From Nyssa sinensis (lineage: Eukaryota > Streptophyta > Magnoliopsida > Cornales > Nyssaceae): a stretch of 64,000 bases of DNA. The notes under the pieces were generated by a model, which had not been told where the DNA came from, did no database searches, and saw nothing but the letters and a program-made list of their open reading frames with translations. Of the stretch, positions 49,109 through 62,289 are shown piece by piece (within the stretch, counting starts at the first letter, position 1; every line of letters starts with the position of its first letter). The position numbers and the translations under genes are program-made. The stretch spans positions 8,953,062 through 9,017,061 of the forward strand of contig CM018031.1 in NCBI GenBank assembly GCA_008638375.1. The letters are read 5' to 3'.

Positions 49109-52100
49109 TTACCATAATGATGATCTTCGCAAAGAGTGAAATCTTCCATGCTCAAAATCTGCCTGCTCTGAAACTCCTCCTCCAGTGGCAGCAACTTTAC
49201 CCTCGGAATCTATAATTCCTTTGCTTATGTTGTCTTTACATGCATCCAGATCTACATTTGCATCAGAAGTGTTTGACACACAATACTTCTGCAACCACCT
49301 ATCAGTCTCCCAAAGGACATGCATTATGCTTTCTCGTGCAGAATAACCATGGCTCTCAAAGGGAAGAATCACTAGGCGACAGAGTGCACCATGACCTTTC
49401 AGTGCATTGAAGAAGCGATCTGACTGCATTATTTGGGAATGCAAATAAGTGGTATATCAACAATTAAGGAAATAAAGCAGCAATATTGATTGAATAGAAA
49501 CCAGCTAGAAAGCTTTAAACAACTTAAACCTCAAATTTTGGAAGAAAACTAGGACTTTGCAACTATTTACTAATCATATTATTGCAGAAAAGTTTGAACA
49601 AAAAAAAAGGCCCTTATTTTTTACCTGCATAGTCAATGTTCCTGGATTATTGTCTTCTTCTCCATGGATAAGTAAGATAGGCTTCTTAATTTTATTAGCA
49701 GACAAGAAAGGGCTCATCTCAACATAAGTAGTAGTGGCCTCCCAAAGTGTTCTGTCCTCGTTCTACACAAATAACAGTAAACATGTCACTAGATCATATG
49801 CAAAGACGCGAGTGATCTGAACTTCAATTTTTGCCACTCTAAGCAGGCAAACCACCTGAAACCCAAAAGGTGTAAGTGTTCTGTTGTAAGCTCCAGAACG
49901 GGCAATTCCACAACAAAAAAGATGAGGGGCATGTGCCAGGAGGTTTGCAGTCATGAATGCCCCATATGAATGACCGCCAACAGCAATTTTGTTTGGATGA
50001 GCCACCTTAAAGAGTGCACCACCAGAAAATGTCAGACATTGTCAGGACCACACAACTAAGATTCCCAGGGAAAATAATGAAGAAGCTTACTCCACGTCCG
50101 ATAAGTTCCTCCACTGCAGCCTGTGCACTTGCAACCAGTTGCTCCACGTACCTGGTGAACACATCATTCGAGTTATGGATCAAATAGTGACTTCAAAGTG
50201 GAAAAAGATTAGGACTAGAAGAGGAGAAAATCCATCTGTATTTAAGCTTGGTGCATCTCTTTGCATCTTGTCAAAATATCAAGTTCTGTGGGAATGAATA
50301 AAATATTGTATCCTTATCTTCATTCTCAATCTCAAATAAAGAGGAACAATTACTCATGTTAAAGAAGAGGCAAGGAAAAGTAGTTCAGAGGAGCATGCAA
50401 GTAAATTCCAACTCTTGTTAATGACAAATAGTAGAACTAATTAGACAGGCTCCCCTTCTAAATTTAAATCAAAAGTTGACAACCATTCATGAGCAATGAA
50501 ATCATACATAAAAAATTCTAACATCCAATTGAATATTGGGTGGGGACTAAATATTGACAATAAAACTGGATGCTTGATGAATTCTCAAGAAGTAACGAGA
50601 CCATGAAACATAAGGCAACTCGAAATGGGAAGTCATAGTAAAAGCTTCTAATATGGAATATGAAGAGTACCACATGAGAAGGAGCATGAACCCTCAAATG
50701 AAGGAAACAAATTAGGGAAGGCCTAAGAAGAAATGGAGCAAATCCATGTATTACCATATTAAGGGATGATCCTGATTTATGTAGGGAAACATGCACCCAC
50801 TTCCAATTGAGTTCCCAATCCTGAGGCCAAATATGGCAATTAATATCAACAGTTTCTCACTGATGTTTTGATATTTTTGTCACCTCTATTTGAAGTTACA
50901 ATTTTGATCCTTATTCCAAGGTGTTTCAAATGTTTGTGAGATTTAAACAAAAAAAAAAAAGCCCAAACTTGTTCCGTGCTATGTCCTGTGCAGGACATTT
51001 TAAATGTGATTCCCAACTGTTTACAGTTTAACTGGACATTTCCAGTGTCACTTCCCACTTGTTTCTAGTAAAGTTTTATGCACAACCTAGCATGTTTCCA
51101 TATCACTTTTCTAAATGCTTTCAAATTTTTGATGATTTTTTCATAACCCTTTTTTTACAAAAGCTCATCCCACAAACCAACCATCTTTGTTGGGAATATG
51201 TTTTCGGATAGGTATACGATGAATATGGGTCAATATAACATAGTCAATGATCATTAACCATACGAGAATTCCTTGTCCATGCTGAAAGAACTGTTTATTT
51301 ACAATGTGATTGGAACAGAGAACTGACACACTGGAAAATATGGCCATCAGATTACCTATCATTTGCCTCTTCGTCACCCTCGCCAATGATAGGAATTGTT
51401 GGCCCGGATAAAATAGCAAACCTGTAAAACTTGGAGCAATCATTAATTGGTCCAACATATATAAACCAGACCAGCCACCAAACAGGAGCAATAGGAAGGA
51501 GAATTAATAAAAGATAATCCAATATTGCCTGAAAAGAATTTCAGGCAAGGGAAGTGAAGAGTCATGCCTCCTTGCCAGCCAAAGCAGGGCTGATGTTGAA
51601 CCTATGCCTGCAAATTCATTGGGAGAACCACGAACTTGTCCAGCTGCATCCTTACTTTTAAATTCTCCAGGGTATGACCAAACCAGACATGGTAGAGGGC
51701 CATCTTTTGAGGGATCATAGCCTGGTGGAAGGTATAGTGTTGCAGTAAGTTGAACTCCATCCTTCCTCTGATACCTGATCATCTCTTTCTGTAATAATGC
51801 CAACTGAGGGTACGGATGAGGAAAATTTGTAATTTGACATGCCTTCTTATCTGGCCAGCTCTGTATGTAATACTGAGGGTTTTCAGTTTTAGATTCTTTG
51901 GAAGTCAATAATTTCAACTGATTTAAATACAGTTTCCCTTCATTCTCATTAGACATCAGAGCAACAACAGTTTCATAATATTTTTCCTTGTCGCTCTCCC
52001 ATATTCGTTCTTTACTTCCTGTATTTCTGAAAAAATACATGTCAGTTCACCATGTTTCCAATAATCTAAAAGCAAAGAAAAAAGAATAAGCAACAGGTAG

Positions 52101-55013
52101 TTATGCAACACTTACATGTCAAACAAATCCAGGAATGGGATGTTCCCTTCCGGTGTAGCACCACGTCCATTGAGTAAAATATAGGTGACTTCATCATTTT
52201 CCTGTTTTACTTTCGCAATCACATAAGTTCCAGCGGGAGTTCTCCGCAACATTGGAGAGCCAGGATCAGAGTACACATCTTCTGATGACCGATCAAATAG
52301 TATACGTGGACTCACATCTTCAGATCCAGGAGAAATAACCCAGGTTCTTATTTGCCGTGTTTTATACCAGGATTCATAAACTAGAGTCAGTGAATCATCA
52401 CACCAAGAAATCCCTCTGTAGAGAATAAAGAGAGCATATATGAAATCAAAATTCTTGATTTAAGCATTAAGCATGATTGCAAAAAGAAAGTGAATGGTAG
52501 ACCATAAGCTGATTGCATAGTTTGATGATTGCACAGTTTGCATTACCAAATTCCGCAGCCATGTCTTTGACAATATAATAATGGCAAAGCAAGTAAATCC
52601 CCTTGTCATCAAACACTATGATGTAAACACATTTAAGGAAAAATTTACAAAGTTTCAGAACTGCAGTATATATATAGGTATCTAAGAAATAGGATATACT
52701 CAACTTAACTTAACAAAGCCTTATCCCAAAAAATAGTATATATATTTATAAATATACATATACATATAAATATATGCATGTGAATGGTGTGTGTGCGCGT
52801 GTATATATATATATACATACATACACACACATATATGGTACTCCTTAGGGCTAACCTTATGCCTCAACTTAAGACTAGGTCAAAATCCCAACCATTTTAA
52901 ACTGTTAGCAGGTCTCAAAGAGTGAAATATATGTCCAGTAAGTATCAAAATCCTCTAAAAGGGAACTACAATCAACCCTCTAATATTTGATATTAAAAAA
53001 TAACTTAATAATTCTAATAATTGATAATTTTGCTGGAACCAACTTGGTTATGTGGTGAATAATTAATAATTCAATTAATTAGTAATTAATAAATTTTGGA
53101 AAAGATCCTATTGTATTATTAATTACTAGAAAGAAAATATGTACAGAAATGCAGATACATATAGACATAGTTGATAATATTCTCATACATGGCATGTGTT
53201 ATTCAATGAAATACATAAGGTGAGTTGCATTACTATCTAATCAACATTTACACCCATAATCATGTTATTTAAATAATATGAGTTTTTTTAGTTTTTTTTT
53301 TTTTCATCTTAAAGGTCATTCAATAAATAAACGATATCTTTTCTATGCAAATATTAGAAATATTTTTGAAATCATATGGAGCCTTTTTGTTTCTTTCTAT
53401 TTTTTTATATAGGAAGTTAAAAAACAAGCTTTTGGCTAGTTAAAATTGGAAAAAAATTAATATTTAAAAATTCTATTAATTAATAAATTAATTGTCCTTG
53501 ATTATTGATCACTAGAGAGTTGACTGCATTCCCATTCTTGGTATGTAATATCACCTCAGTGCTAAAAGTATTGGTACTTTGTACTAAATTTTACTCTTAT
53601 TTTTTTTAGAAAGGGTATATTTTTTCCCTAATAAATAATAAGAAATAGTTATTTCCACTATTGCATTCAAATCATCCACTAAATTACGTTTAATCCATAT
53701 GATGGAAATCACTTGAAAGAATTAAGAAACAAGGAGATGAGGGAAGTAGAGCTGCCCCAAAATACAGTGTTACACCAACCCCCAAAAACGGAAATATCTA
53801 TATAGATACATACATGAATGCACATGCAAACACACAAACACACAAGTAAACTACATTATAAAATGGTGCAGATAAAAGTGCAGAACACCAAGAACCTTGG
53901 CATGGAAAATTAGTAATATCTCAAACTATTCATTAAACATGTATTAGATCTCTCAAGTTTAGAACTTTTCTAAGATCTAAGACTGCAAAGCCTGCCAGCA
54001 AGTCTTTAAAAACCGAGTTCTTTACACAAAACTCTCCAAGGATGCATATAGATCATAAGTAACCCATGTAAAGATTTCATTAAACATGTATTAGATCACA
54101 AGTTCAGAACTTAGAAAAGATCTAAGACAGCAAAGCCTGCCAGCAAGTCTTTAAAAACCGACTGCTTCACACAAAACTCTCTAGGACTGCATATAGATTG
54201 CAAGTTACCCATGTAAAGATCAAATGTATCAGATCACAAGTTTTATACCCACTTAGATCATTTGTTAGATCCCAAGTTCTAATAAGGTCAAAACTCTCCC
54301 AGGCTGCATATAATAGTAACTCATTTATCTGATAAATAAAGGCACAGATTTTAAAAAAGAGAAGTAGAAGAAGAAGAGTAAGCCCATTAGCTCATATTCA
54401 TACCCATAGCGAAGATCAAGTTTGTGTAAGATTGTTGGCTGTTCACCTTCCAGCGGCTCAGCGGGTTGTGTATAAATTATGTCACGAGGAGAAACTTCTA
54501 CTTTCGCATCACCACCATCTTGTGTCTCCACCCTATTAACAATTCACAAGAAAACCACTCAATTTGTATCGCACAATTGTGTGAAAACATGATGTTCTAC
54601 CAACTGTAATTCCGTATTATACTATTATGTTACGTTAACCAACTTGCTCCAAGACAAGTGGTCCCTGCACATTAATTGATTACACACACATACATAAATT
54701 TATATATTTGACAGACCAGCAGACATTTAATTATCAGTACAATGTATATTTATATATCAAAAAGAAAGAGAAAAATCCAAAAATTCTACACAATCATACC
54801 TTGCAATGTCATTTCATGTGTCTGATGCAGTACAGTCTAGATTACTTGTATTCTAGAGCTGAGCCACGAGAGGAAAGTGGAGGGTGAAGTTGTCAAAATA
54901 AGGACTTTAGGGTCGGGTTTAGGGTTTGTAAAACAATGATTTCCAAACCTTGGGGTTCAGATGTCATTAGAGAGAGTAGACAGCATTTAGAAGAAAAACT
55001 CAGCAGACAAAGG

Positions 55014-55064
<51 letters not shown>

Positions 55065-58000
55065 AGTATCTTACTTCACAAGGGCTCAATTGAAATCCAC
55101 GCTCAAATAAATAGAAGAGTAACAAGAGTTCCACAATTATTTTTCAACCAACAAAACCATTCAATAACTTCTAATCTGGTCTTATAGTGAGGGGCTTTAA
55201 TCATAGATATAAAAAGCTTGAAAAACACATATATACCCTCCGAAAATTGGCCCACTCAATTTTGTGACCAAAAAACTCAAATTTCCTCGGTATAGATAGT
55301 TTCTAGGATACTAACGGGCTGGATACTTGCCTGGGAAAAGACTATTGGTCCAGGCTGATGTAAACTCCTAGAATCTAGAAACTCCAACCAACATAAGAAA
55401 CTTTATGATACAAAAGCTTCTCAAAAAAAATCCAGCAGTGTGTGTGTGCAGTAATGATATATAGGATAATCAAGTCCTACCAACCATAAGAAACATCAAG
55501 ATCCATAACTAAACAAAACATCCCTAAGATGTAAATCTATAAAAAAGTACCCTTCTACTAAAGACTAACGACGCATGCAATTGTTAATTTGTTATATAGT
55601 TGTTTTCCTCCTTTTGTTGCTCCTTCATCAGCAACCCTTATTAACCCACAAAAATTCCATATTAAATATAAAGTAGTGTGATTTACTTTAAAAACTGTCT
55701 CAAGGAACAGATAACAAATATCTTAACCTTTTATTATTGGAAAATTCCAACAGTATTAGAAAGTTAAGCACTTCAGGCCATAAGAACTACAGTTAAAAGT
55801 TGCACCATTAGGGATGTATGAGAATGCTATTTCTTCAGGTGTATACCAGTAGAGTGTCGAAGGCTTATCTGCTCTCCAATTGATTGAGCGCATCCCTTTT
55901 CGCACACTATTGAATGCAATGGGAATGTCCTCTGCAAGAGGCAAATCACAAAGATCTCTGACAAATTTCCCGCTGGCCGTCCACACATCAACCTTCTTGG
56001 GAAATCTTCCACATGGCACAATAAAAGAATAAGGCCTGTGAATTGAAGTAATCAAAAGGTATTTCTGATCTGGAGAGGGGTCCATTGACGTATATATAGC
56101 TGGCGGGCCAATTGGCTTCACTGTCCCATCCAAAGAAGCCAAAACAAGTTGCGATGTAGCATAGTATTCAAATAAATCTTCATCGTGCTCATCCTTGAGC
56201 AGATCTTGGAAGGTTCTCACTTGAATGATATTTTTCTGCTCATTACATTGAATCTTAGGACCAGAGGGAACCAAAGGTTTCTTTGGCAGATCTCCACGAG
56301 ATAAGGGGATGGTGCAAACTAATAGAGTTGAGTTATCCACCCAAACGAATCTGGGAAGCAAGAGAAAGAAAGATGTTAGCAAAACAAAGAGGAGAAATGT
56401 TCCTCAATAATGAAATGTACATGTGAAAACAGGAGCATACTTGTCAAAAACTGCATTGAGATAGATATCTGGCGACTGAAACAAGGGTCTAGCTTCCCCT
56501 GTCTCCACGTTGGCAACCCATACTCTAAGCTTACTGCTAGTATTGTCCTCCTGTTCCAGGAAAAAGTATCAAGAAGTAATAAATTTTGGGAAATAGAGAA
56601 GATTCAACATGACAACATCTGACCAAGTAAGTTGATTGTGGCATACATTAGAGGCAATGAAACAGTCATAATGATATTGAAATTGCATCTAGGCTCTATC
56701 AAAGCAGGAAACATCAAATGGCAGGTAAAATCCCCAACACATAAACAACTCGGAGACCATTGTGGCAAGCCAGCAAAGTTTAATAGGTGTGCGAATCAAA
56801 TATTTTCATATGATGCTGACCAGAGAAGCATATTTGAAGAAAAAAAATAAAGAAATGTTATTATGCAGAATCACTAATGGCTGGAAGAGGAAGAAGAGCA
56901 GCTGAAGACAATTTTTAATAGAATTTTCTAAAACGTGAACATAAAAGTAAAACAACAAAAGTTTCACATCAGTACACAAAATCTAAATAGGTGGATTGAT
57001 TACCTCATCTATTCGGATGCTGAACGATAAGTGCCGACCATCATTTGACCTTGTAGAAATCAGAATAATTAGATAATGAACACAAAGAACAGTATCAATT
57101 TGCAGCAAATAGAGAATAAATAGACAAAGCCCAACAAAAAGGGTCAAATGATACAAAGGCACCAGAATGCTAGCAAACAAGAGAATGGAGAAAGGTGCTT
57201 GTAACAATGAATAATCTCCTACTAAATCCATATAAGATTTTCTATTATCCTGCATAACGTCTGCTTAACCAAGTCCATCAAAGTGATTACCTTACGTGAA
57301 CAGCATACAGCACATGTATCATCAAGTAAAGTATAAGTTCAACAGTGAAATTAGTGTTCTGCTCTGCATCTCCCCCATTAACCTAAAGGAGAAATTGCAC
57401 TTTAACCCCCTGTGGTTAACCCCGTTTTCACATAACCCCGTGCAGTTTAAAAATTGACATTTAACTCCCTCGAGATTAAGACTAAAGTGGAATCATCAGT
57501 TTTTCCGTCAAAATACACGGTGCGTGTCTTTCACGCACTAAATATGCAAGTTATTGCAGTTTGAACCATACCACAATAGAGTTATGTGCACTTTTATACC
57601 CTAAATTTTGGGAAGGAGATGATGTTATTTTGGTCTTTTGGTGCTTTTTGTTAGCGACACTAACGATTTCACTTTAGTTTTAATGCCAATGGGGTAAATG
57701 TCAACTTTTATACCACAAGGGGTTATGTGCACACAGGCGTAACCACAGGGCGGTTATTAGTAATTTCCCCTAACCTAAAAGACCCTAAAATTTTGAGCAT
57801 AATGCTGTATTGTAAATATAATTAGCTCAACAGCCATATTGGTAGGAACTCACCAAAACTCTAGTTCTCCAATTATATAATTCACCAATAAAGTGGTCGG
57901 ATGTATGAAGGAAATTAGTCATCAGCAGCAGTTTGTTATGCCCCTTTTACCCAAAAGATATGAAGCACCCTTTTCCAACAAGAAGATTCTTTGGAAGGTT

Positions 58001-60271
58001 AACACAAAACTCAAGCAAAACAGAACAGAAACCAGCAGGGCAAACTCAATTCACTGTTTCTTGGAATTGCAAAAGTGGTGAATTTCATAGACCTTAGGGT
58101 CCAAAAAATGGGAGGAAAAAAAGCCAATCCCTAATAGCAGTAAAGATGTCATATTCTTTTTAGCAAGTAAGCTGTGCTGAGAATGGCATTGAAGCATGGG
58201 AACAGGTGACTCCATGCAGTTAAGGCTCTAAACATCATTATCTCCAGATGTTTGTAATCCGGTAGCTGAAGGAGTTTTCAACCCTTGGTCCAGGTCGTTC
58301 TTTCCCAAGCTTCAAGGATTAACTAGTTTCTCTGTTAAATTCTTTTAGTTTGCAATAAATAATAACCAACAAATGTGTAACAGTTACGCATTGGCAGAAG
58401 GGATCAATGCATTGAATTCAAAGCTAAAATTTTGTTTAATATCTCTGAGCGTGACATGACTGAAATGTCAAACGGTTCTCAAAAGGACTTGCAGAGGGTA
58501 CAGAGAAGAGGTGAATTTTCGTTCAGTTACCAGGTAACAAAGTTGATTTTAGCTCCATCTGGGAGGCCATGTATCTCTTTCTCCGGGCTGAGTGCACCAT
58601 CATGCATTAATTGATGGATCCCAATACCAGTATAGAATGACCTGAAAGTGAACATTCAAAATTCTCTAATGTTGCGCTTAAAGTTAAGAGAACTAAAAAT
58701 GATGATGATGATGATGGTAGTAGTAGTAGTAATACCATGAGTCAATGATTTGATAGGTTCTAGAAAATGCTAAAGGCATTATCTAGAAGACCTTCACCAG
58801 AGCAGCAATCAAAGCCCCACCTTAGTTTATGCAAATATTCACTATTTTTTCTAAAGGTAAGACCCACCCACCCACTATGTCTCAATCGGTACTTGAACCC
58901 TCAACGTCCTCTTTGGGAAGTAGAGGTAATATAATTCAAGCTAGCACTGAATGTTTATGCATATATTCACTATTACTGAACCATAGTTCAAAACTCAGCA
59001 GCATCCAGCACAAAACATTTGTGCAGAAAGCTACTAACACCCACATGATATAGGCACCCTTATATGAATGGTGATAAATCAAATCTCATCACCGTAGCCC
59101 AAGAAATAAAATACACTTAAGCAGTGAAAGCAAACAAAAACTTCCTCATTACTTACATCCGACTCCGGGCATTACATTTCCCATCAATTCGAATACCTGC
59201 GAGCTTTTCCTCTGGTCTTGCTAATTCCAACAAAGGAGATAAAGATTTCCGCTTAAGAAATAATATTTTATCCCTCTGGGGAGAAAAGGATAATGCTGGA
59301 AGAGGGGGAGCATCCACAATATCTCTAATTTCTGGTGGAGGTAGACGATATCCCCCACCCAATGCTGATTCAGCAACGCATAAAACAAAACACATGTTAC
59401 AAAATGGAAACATAATAACATTATGTGTATAAAAGCATGAGAATCAAAATAATGAAGTTAGATTCGAACTAGGAGAGAGAGTTTAGAGACGCAATGCCAC
59501 AACAGAAGATGAATCATCTTTTCAAATCTGAAAGACCTACCCTGTTAGCAATCCAAAGTTCGATTTTACACTCAAACATATAAAAGAAGGTATCTGAAAC
59601 GTGGTGTCTCCATTTGCGCTCCACTTTTTGTTTTTACTTCCACTAAAACCCTCGTGCACTCGCAATGTGGAATGCAGGAAGTAAAGAGAGGGCACGAAGA
59701 ACGTTGGCTATTCCAAAATCACAAAATGATTATATCAATTCACTGGCTTAAAGGCGTACATTTGCCTAAAGCTGGCTCCTAATTTGCATTACAATACAAC
59801 TAAATACCATCACTTTGATTCCTATAAAGTTAGCAGATAAACATCTATAAAAAGATTCAATTTCAATCCAGTTATAAACACAACAAAGCAAAAGCTAACA
59901 ATCTTCCAAATTAAAGAAACCTCGAAGAAAATAAAAGCAAGATCAAGATTATCAAAATAAAACACACATATATATATAGTACCTTCATCTTCAGCTGTAG
60001 TAGAAGTAGAAGAATTAGAAGCGTTTGAACCACCGCCACCTTCTTCGGCCACCACAGCATTGACAAGATTGTGAAAATTTGAGGCGGTCATAGCTTTGAC
60101 GGACTTCACAGCGTTTTTCGAATGAGTGTGGATTGGTGGGGATCGAGTAGGGTTTACAGAGAGAAAGGATGGAGTTGAGGCAGTGATGGGCTTGGGAGGG
60201 TGATGAAGAAGAGGAGGGGGAGGAGAGAAAGCGAGGAGCGAGAAACGATGATAGACTTTCACAACGCGCAT
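49109..60271 (-). CDS. CGEP: Chloroplast glutamyl endopeptidase, S9D serine protease
   Basis: A stromal prolyl-oligopeptidase-type protease cutting after Glu. Minus-strand exons: 60271-59983, 59364-59157, 58641-58531, 57049-57004, 56550-56441, 56350-55847, 54532-54404, 52415-52116, 52026-51568, 51421-51356, 50151-50091, 50005-49856, 49762-49625, 49423-49109; 961 aa, phases all consistent, and Arabidopsis CGEP is about 960. Residues 1 to about 65 are Ser/Pro/His-rich and lack acids, as in a transit peptide. A beta-propeller region follows (LGGGYRLPPPEIRDIVDAPP onward). The alpha/beta hydrolase end has the triad Ser774 (GGHSYG), Asp848 (HGEEDNN) and His882 (ESHGY). The exon 9 donor is GC, not GT. 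The start chosen is ATG 60271; the GTG six bases upstream is not a plausible start. Confidence 0.96.
51422..51567 (-). other. GC-AG intron 9 of CGEP
   Basis: Exon 9 ends GCAAGGAG at 51568 and is followed on the gene strand by GCATGACT. Using this GC donor with the acceptor ttttacag (before 51421) restores the conserved reading LWLARR|FAILSGPTIP. No GT donor nearby gives this frame. GCATGA is a weaker GC-donor context than GCAAGT. Confidence 0.75.
53931..54320. repeat. Tandem repeat (period about 147 bp) in CGEP intron 7
   Basis: Two good copies start at 53931 and 54078 (cattaaacatgtattagatc) and share gcaaagcctgccagcaagtc, ctttaaaaaccga, cacaaaactctc and gcatatagat. A third, degraded copy runs to about 54320. 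Simple-repeat-rich sequence (AT/CA) lies in the same intron near 52735-52835. Confidence 0.85.
55015..55066. repeat. Compound AT-GA microsatellite, CGEP intron 6
   Basis: About 13 AT/TA units run directly into about 12 GA units. Likely hypervariable in length. Confidence 0.95.
57379..57779. mobile_element. Mutator-type MITE, 383 bp, with perfect 9 bp TSD
   Basis: The element is 57388-57770. The target duplication taacctaaa is perfect at 57379-57387 and 57771-57779. Terminal inverted repeats are imperfect but clear: ggagaaattgcactttaacc...ccctgtggtta on the left and, inverted, ggggaaattactaataacc...ccctgtggtta on the right. The interior is non-coding, with further inverted words (ataacccc/ggggttat). 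A 9 bp duplication points to Mutator-type transposase in trans. It is in CGEP intron 3. Confidence 0.85.
58850..58940 (-). mobile_element. Possible SINE remnant, minus strand
   Basis: On the minus strand a B box GGTTCAAGTACC follows cttcccaaagaggacgttga, the usual neighbourhood of the B box in plant tRNA-derived SINEs. The A box is too decayed to fix. It lies in CGEP intron 2. GAT and AGT trinucleotide runs follow downstream near 58700-58735. Confidence 0.4.
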
Positions 60272-61118
60272 ATTCACAAGTAGCCGTGCAATAATAAAGT
60301 TAAAAAAAAGTGAACAGCAATCGGGTATACACTTTGGAAATGATTATATGGTGCGCTTCAGAATATCCTAATCCTGTGTCTTGGACCACTGCTATGGGAA
60401 AGCATTGAGCGAAAAATTATTTAACGGTCTCGGTTCAATAATCTCAATGATGAGACGATAGGTAATAAATGTATAGTATATGGTTGCATATATAATTTTT
60501 AAGGAATTATTAGAATAGTTACTTGCAAGGGATGTGACACATGAATGATAATATGATTATTTAATTACAAGTAATTATAGTGAAACAGTCATTATTACTT
60601 TATTGTATGATAGTGACTTATAATTTTTTAAAATTTCTTAAATTTATAAAAAAAAAAATTATTTTCATGATTCATGAACATTTTAAAATTTGTGAAAGAC
60701 GATTATACTCGTCGAATAATTTTTTTTTTCGTGATTACCAAGTTTTTTCTCTTGTCTTAATCCTTATGGGGGGTTTTTCTTGTTTAAGAATTCATAAAAT
60801 AAAAGAATAAAAAAAGTTGGAATAGGGTGATTTCAAGTAGCAATTGCGCTTGTAATGACCAAAAATTTTGAAGTAATACGAGAAGAAGTAATGTTACAAT
60901 TTTTTAAAATCTATATTTTAAATTTTTATATCAAATGATGTAATATTGTATTATTATAATATTTTAAATTATATAATTAATGTAATTGTATCACATTATT
61001 TGGAATAAATTTTTTAAAAATGTAGCATTATTATTGCACGAGTTAGAAAAAATATTTGTATCACTTAAAAAGAATAGAATTTTCCAACAAAAAAATAGAA
61101 ATTTTAAGATGTAGCATT
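60272..61118. promoter_or_regulatory. CGEP upstream region
   Basis: This is the presumed CGEP promoter on the minus strand, then AT-rich spacer to the TRIM element. I see no clear TATA box or repeated motif. Confidence 0.35.
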
Positions 61119-61697
61119 ATTATTGTTATGACACTTTGAATCCCACGTCAAATAAGAGTCGGGCACTAGCGTTGCTTGTAAGCTCCAAGCTGTTCTCTTC
61201 CTAGCACAAGGCATGGGCCAGGCGTCCAGCAAAATCCTGTGTTAGCAACTTAAGCCCAGTAGAGGGGACAATATTATACGGTTGAGCTAAGATGACACAT
61301 ATCTCACCTACAAGGCATTTTTCTCTCTAGAAGAACAAAGTTGTGAGGGCCTCTTAAGACCCAAAGCGGACAATATTGTGCTAAAGAGTCTATTATGTGC
61401 TAAGGCGAAAAAGTGCAATATCAGTTTGGCGCCGTCTGTGGGAACGCTTGGGTCACGTGCCTCGTTCCTATGCTCCACCAGTCCCGACTTGGGAGAGTAG
61501 CTGTTGTACCACTTTGAGTCCCACATCGAATAAGAGTCGAATATTGGAGTCGCTTATAAGCTCCAAGCTGCTCTCTTTCTAATACAAGGCTTTTTTTTTC
61601 TTGGAAGAATAAAGCCGTGCAGACCAGGTCTAAAACGGACAATATTGTACTAGAGACCCTACTATGTATCAAGGTAAAAAAGTGTAGCATCAATTAT
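61119..61697 (+). mobile_element. TRIM-type LTR retrotransposon with 5 bp TSD
   Basis: Perfect target duplication attat at 61119-61123 and 61693-61697. LTR1 is 61124-61423 (300 bp) and LTR2 is 61502-61692 (191 bp); both begin TGTT, share ccactttgaNtcccac, taagctccaagct and acaatattgt, and end CA. The internal part is only 78 bp. Just after LTR1 comes a primer-binding-like tttggcgccgtctgtggg, and before LTR2 a purine-rich gggagag. There is no coding capacity, so it would depend on another element's proteins. LTR2 lacks about 109 bp present in LTR1 between two acaaggc words. I set the strand by the primer-binding site. Confidence 0.88.
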
Positions 61698-62289
61698 AAC
61701 ATGAATGCATCAATCTTATTAAAAAAATTGAAATATTGTGAGGGATCAAATAGGTGGTCTAAAAAGAATGAGCAACTTAACTCAAAAATTGTTTTGAGAA
61801 AGTGTACTAACAAAGTTTGTCCAAGTGCATTTCTTGTTAGCATTGTTATTTAGTTTTGTACTATAATTGGTGTAACTCATATTTAAAGACGGTGCACATA
61901 ATTGGTTTGAAAATCACATGACAGGAAATCATAACATGATGATGTTAAAAAGACACAATCTCATGGTGGTCTATTAATCTCATCGAATTTTTTATTTTCT
62001 TAACTTAACTTAGAAAGACAGACACGTGGCAAAACCTACTTATATAGAGTGTTGGACACTCTGAGTTTGGTCCGAAAATTAAAATTTGTTACTTTTTGAT
62101 TGGTGGATGCGATTCATGGTGCCACCTATTACCATGGACGTAACAATAATGCTACTCTTACCGTTTTTCTCTACCAAAACTTTCTACCGTCTGACGTGGA
62201 CAGGCCACATCAGCAAAGACTAAGAGAAAACTAAAACAACATCAGCCGGTTAAAAAACGTAGAGAAATTCCCTCCTGAACTTTCCCGAC
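61698..62289. other. Intergenic spacer and probable promoter
   Basis: AT-rich spacer followed from about 62000 by more balanced sequence with CACGTGG-like (gacacgtggc, 62020) and cacatcagc words upstream of a CT-rich transcribed-looking stretch. No gene is supported. Confidence 0.35.

Noticed and set aside
50518..50796. 92-codon minus-strand frame
   Set aside because: Lies wholly inside a CGEP intron and has no homology that I recognise.
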